This document shows, piece after piece, positions 61,548-64,000 of a stretch of 64,000 nt of DNA. Origin of the DNA: Bacteroidales bacterium (lineage in GTDB: Bacteria; Bacteroidota; Bacteroidia; Bacteroidales; UBA932); NCBI GenBank assembly GCA_017438975.1, contig JAFRUH010000017.1, positions 23,055 through 87,054 of the forward strand, read 5' to 3'. Every line of letters begins with the position of its first letter. Position 1 is the stretch's first letter. A program made the translations under genes and the position numbers. Under the pieces are notes generated by a model. It had not been told where the DNA came from. It was given only the letters and a program-made list of their open reading frames with translations, and did not search any database.

Positions 61548-61555
61548 TACTTTTG
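61548..61555 (+). promoter_or_regulatory. -7 promoter box of the BlaI-type regulator gene
   Basis: It reads TACTTTTG, 52 nt before ATG 61608. A 13-codon reading frame starts 3 nt after the box (61559-61600). Confidence 0.5.
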
Positions 61556-61607
61556 CCCATGAGGAGGAAGAAAATCGTTATCGAGAGCCTCGTAAACTAG
61601 AAGAAAG

Positions 61608-62021
61608 ATGAAACGAAAACTGACTGAAAAAGAAGAGCAGATCATGAAAGTTTTCTGGGAGAAGGATCCCCCGAAAGGAGACATCCCGGGGACGGGAGAG
61701 GCGCTCTTCATCCGGGAAGTGCTGGAGTCCCTCCCGGAGCCGAAGCCCAGTTACAACACCGTGGCCACGCAGATCAAGTTCCTGGAAGACAAGGGCTTCC
61801 TCCAGCGGGAGCCGATTGCGAACACATTCCGCTATTCCGTGAAAATCTCGGAGCGCCAGTACCGCGGGGAGCGGATCGGGGCGGTGGTCTCGAACTATTA
61901 TGACAATTCATATGCGAGTCTGGTCTCGCAGTTTGTGGAAGAGGAGCGGATGAGCCTCGATGAATTGAAAGCACTGATCGCCCGGATCGAAAACGGCACC
62001 CGCTCAAAAGAAAAAAAATAG
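61608..62021 (+). CDS. BlaI/MecI-family transcriptional repressor
   Basis: 137 aa. The winged helix has LTEKEEQIMKVFWEKDPP, VLESLPEPKPSYNTVATQIKFLEDKGFLQRE (recognition helix SYNTVATQIKFLEDKG), and a C-terminal dimerisation/tail region (FVEEERMSLDELKALIARIENG). BlaI relatives are usually paired with a BlaR1-type M56 sensor peptidase; here the next gene is a secreted TPR protein instead. It may control antibiotic or envelope-stress response genes. Confidence 0.92.
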   Translation: MKRKLTEKEEQIMKVFWEKDPPKGDIPGTGEALFIREVLESLPEPKPSYNTVATQIKFLEDKGFLQREPIANTFRYSVKISERQYRGERIGAVVSNYYDNSYASLVSQFVEEERMSLDELKALIARIENGTRSKEKK

Positions 62022-62114
62022 CCCATAATACCTTTCGCCATGTTACCTTATATTATTAGGACAACGCGGAACCGTGAAGAATGTGAAGGTTCTCCCCATC
62101 ATCTGCCGGCTCAA

Positions 62115-63404
62115 ATGAAACAGATCCTGATCCTGTGCACCCTTTTGCTGGGGTCCTTCCTGTCGCTTGCACAGACACCTGCGGGCGACAGGACCCGGTT
62201 GAAAGAGACCTTGGCGGAGGAGGATTACCGGCAAGCCGTCGTGCTCCTGGACCGGATCATGCAGGAGGCGGATTCATCGGAGATCCGGAACCTTTCCCTG
62301 GAGAAAGCCCGGTGCCTGAAGAAACTCTACCGGACAAGAGAGGCGGTCGAAGTCCTTACCGGAATCATGCGTCCGGACGACCTGACCGTCCTCTCGGAAC
62401 TCGCGGACTGTCATTTCCAGGACGGGAGTGCCGAAGACGCCTTGGGCTGTTACACGATGCTGTCCATGCTCCGGCCGGACAATCCTTTCTTCCGGCTGCG
62501 GAAAGCCGCCCTTTTGTTCCGGTTAAAGGATTATGAAGGGACGGTCGAAGAAGCGACGACCCTGCTTCAGACAGACTCCATCCCGCGGGCGGCCGTCCTA
62601 TCAGGCGACGCGCTGACTGAACTGAAGCGCGGGGAAGAGGCGCTCGGGATGTATGAACGGGCCCTCGGAATGAACCCGGGAGACATGGGCGTCGTGACCC
62701 GGATTGTCCGGAACAAGCTGGGACGCAAGGACTATCAAGGCGTTCTCGAGACGGTCGAACCCTATCTCGCGGAGAATCCAGACGATATGCGCCTCCTTCC
62801 TTCCAAGGGACTGGCGCTCTATAAACTGAAGGAGTACAAGCGGTCAGTCGATGTCTTCGAGCATCTCAAGGCCCTCGGGGACACGCTCTCCTATGGAACC
62901 CGGTTCTTTCTCGGACAGGACTATTCCGAACTGAATGTCATTTATCGCGCGAAACGGGAGCTGGAGGCCGCCTGGCAGATCGATTCATCGGATGTGGAGC
63001 TCGCCCTTGCCATCGCCTCCGTCAACTCCCGCGGGCACTATTCTTTCCGGGAAGAGGTCCTGCCCTGGTATGACAAGGCCCATGCGATGCTCCAGCCCGA
63101 CCCCGTTCTCTCCGCGAGAGTCTTCCAAGGGTACGCGACCGGATTCTTCCGCCAGAACGACTGGGCACAGGCCATCGTCTGGTATAAGAAAGCCTATGAA
63201 TCCAACCCCGCCCAGAAGTACTTTCTCTCCTCCATCGCGTATTGCTACGAGCAGCTGAAGGACTATCGGACCGCTCTTTCCTACTATGAAGAATACCTGA
63301 AAGCGGCCAAGCCCGGTTCCTCCAACTACCGCTTCGCAGAAGAAAGCGTCCGCTACCTCAAGGGCGAACTCTTCATGCAGGAGCCCTCTGCACCGACGCC
63401 CTGA
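62115..63404 (+). CDS. Secreted tetratricopeptide repeat protein
   Basis: 429 aa from ATG 62115 (signal peptide MKQILILCTLLLGSFLSLAQ); the longer reading from 62040 lacks a signal. The body has about nine helix-turn-helix repeats with TPR-type spacing (for example AEDALGCYTMLSMLRPDNPFFRLRKAALLFRLKDYEGTVEEA and AIVWYKKAYESNPAQKYFLSSIAYCYEQLKDYRTALSYYEEYL). It is probably periplasmic or on the outer membrane. It follows the BlaI-type gene by about 90 bp and may be under its control. Confidence 0.85.
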   Translation: MKQILILCTLLLGSFLSLAQTPAGDRTRLKETLAEEDYRQAVVLLDRIMQEADSSEIRNLSLEKARCLKKLYRTREAVEVLTGIMRPDDLTVLSELADCHFQDGSAEDALGCYTMLSMLRPDNPFFRLRKAALLFRLKDYEGTVEEATTLLQTDSIPRAAVLSGDALTELKRGEEALGMYERALGMNPGDMGVVTRIVRNKLGRKDYQGVLETVEPYLAENPDDMRLLPSKGLALYKLKEYKRSVDVFEHLKALGDTLSYGTRFFLGQDYSELNVIYRAKRELEAAWQIDSSDVELALAIASVNSRGHYSFREEVLPWYDKAHAMLQPDPVLSARVFQGYATGFFRQNDWAQAIVWYKKAYESNPAQKYFLSSIAYCYEQLKDYRTALSYYEEYLKAAKPGSSNYRFAEESVRYLKGELFMQEPSAPTP

Positions 63405-63472
63405 GTATTCCCGGGGCGCCGAGCCCTGCCTGAGCGAAAGAGCAAGGAACATAATCGCCTCCGTGCGTCGCC

Positions 63473-63512
63473 AAACGTAAAAAACCCCACCTCGCGTGGG
63501 TTTGTTACGTTT
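63473..63512. terminator. Long bipartite hairpin, probable bidirectional terminator
   Basis: Outer arms AAACGTAA / TTACGTTT enclose an inner stem AAACCCCAC / GTGGGTTT with a CTCGC loop. A/T-rich bases flank the inner stem on both strands. It lies 70 bp after the TPR gene stop. Confidence 0.65.
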
Positions 63513-64000
63513 GACGCCGTAAAAAGGAGATTTCGTTCCCTTGGTTTTCGGCCGATTCAGGCCTTTACTGTGCCTAGCCGTGCCCTCGGGCTTTTCGAAA
63601 GCCCCGGGACTCAGGGCCGTGAGATGCAAGGCCTTATCGCACTGCACTTTGACGATTTTCTCCCCCGCATTATGACATGGGAGAAATTGGCTATCATCCT
63701 ATCTTTCAAGTTTTTCCATCTCACGGCACACGTCGAGTGGAGAATATCGCCCTGACAATCAGCACTTTGTTCTTCATTGATTGCCGTCAATGATAATTAT
63801 TATTTGCCTGACAAACAAGAATAATCGAAACTTTTGGGGCATTTCATCCGGAACTTTTGGGGCGTTTTGTCCGGTGTTTTTGGGGGAAATTGCAAAAAAC
63901 GCTTCAGAGACGAGAAACCATGGCAACTAGCTGATATTCACCAGATTACGAAAATTATTTCTGCATTCTTTAGCGCAAAAAATGTTGGCGCGGCGTGAGG
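63513..64000. other. Gene-free AT-richer right end
   Basis: No convincing gene on either strand; the base composition becomes more A/T-rich beyond about 63650. A small 7-bp-arm hairpin (GGGCTTT TCG AAAGCCC) is at 63588-63604, and tandem repeats are at 63827-63886. It may be the edge of a mobile element lying beyond the window. Confidence 0.5.
63827..63886. repeat. Tandem GAACTTTTGGGGC-TTT-TCCG repeats
   Basis: Two close copies (63827-63850 and 63851-63873) and a degenerate third (63874-63886), about 23-24 bp each, with AACTTTTGGGGC as core. Multiple short direct copies like these are typical of insertion-sequence ends (for example the IS21 family), but no transposase is visible here. Confidence 0.6.

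Noticed and set aside
63570-63755. 61-codon frame in the right-end gap
   Set aside because: No domain, no promoter box or conserved start, and it crosses a hairpin; better treated as noncoding.
1-64000. tRNA, rRNA or CRISPR features
   Set aside because: No cloverleaf with conserved T-loop, no rRNA-like stretch and no regularly spaced repeats were seen in the intergenic gaps.

Overview
The window reads as chromosomal DNA of a GC-rich member of the Bacteroidales (Bacteroidota). The evidence is a SusC/SusD pair with FecR and a FecI-type sigma factor, Bacteroidota-restricted families (DUF2723, DUF4271, DUF4998, DUF4959/DUF5000, BACON), menaquinone genes, and promoters matching the Bacteroidota -7 box TAnnTTTG upstream of many genes. 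Shine-Dalgarno sites are mostly absent. I cannot fix the genus from the sequence. I see no tRNA, rRNA or CRISPR array.

Layout. 1-6928 (minus): start of a DUF2723 membrane protein, then a tightly packed run lepA, GT2, menA, SUI1, DUF4271, hemD, rnpA, yidD, menG/ubiE. 7014-11415 (plus): a glycerol-3-phosphate-dehydrogenase-like enzyme and a split transketolase, followed with almost no gaps by an ECF sigma factor, a putative membrane anti-sigma protein and a secreted Spy/CpxP-like protein. 11488-15607: lipoprotein class-I amidotransferase, orphan lolD, apt, a Ser-type sulfatase, acpP. 15717-22228 (minus): pnuC, uvrC, a thioredoxin-like lipoprotein, three small envelope proteins, hemW, and a coiled-coil membrane protein. 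22302-23534: small proteins and a Cys-rich DUF3109 protein.

23625-39314 is a polysaccharide-utilisation region: DUF4998 and DUF4959/DUF5000 lipoproteins, SusD, an STN-containing SusC, FecR, a divergent BACON plus propeller-like lipoprotein, a FecI-type sigma factor, a GH78 alpha-L-rhamnosidase and an M16-like protein that has lost its zinc motif. The sigma factor and its FecR partner are separated by the inverted lipoprotein gene. 39401-47291: TPR protein, U32 peptidase, HicAB toxin-antitoxin, unknown lipoprotein, a DUF362 ferredoxin-like protein flanked by a repeated prmC tail, prmC, ddl. 47293-60524: PBP1A, topA, an AsnC regulator, ispD and the rod-shape operon mreBCD-mrdA-rodA followed by a Na+/solute symporter. 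60525-64000: nested inverted repeats, a secreted Cys-containing protein, a BlaI-type regulator, a TPR protein and a gene-free AT-richer end carrying short tandem repeats.

The most unusual items are the prmC-tail duplication around the DUF362 gene, the G3PDH-like/transketolase/ECF/Spy operon, the BACON-propeller gene splitting FecI from FecR, a palindromic element present twice (once nested in a larger inverted repeat), and several promoters whose -7 box lies only 2-7 nt from the start codon, suggesting leaderless mRNAs.
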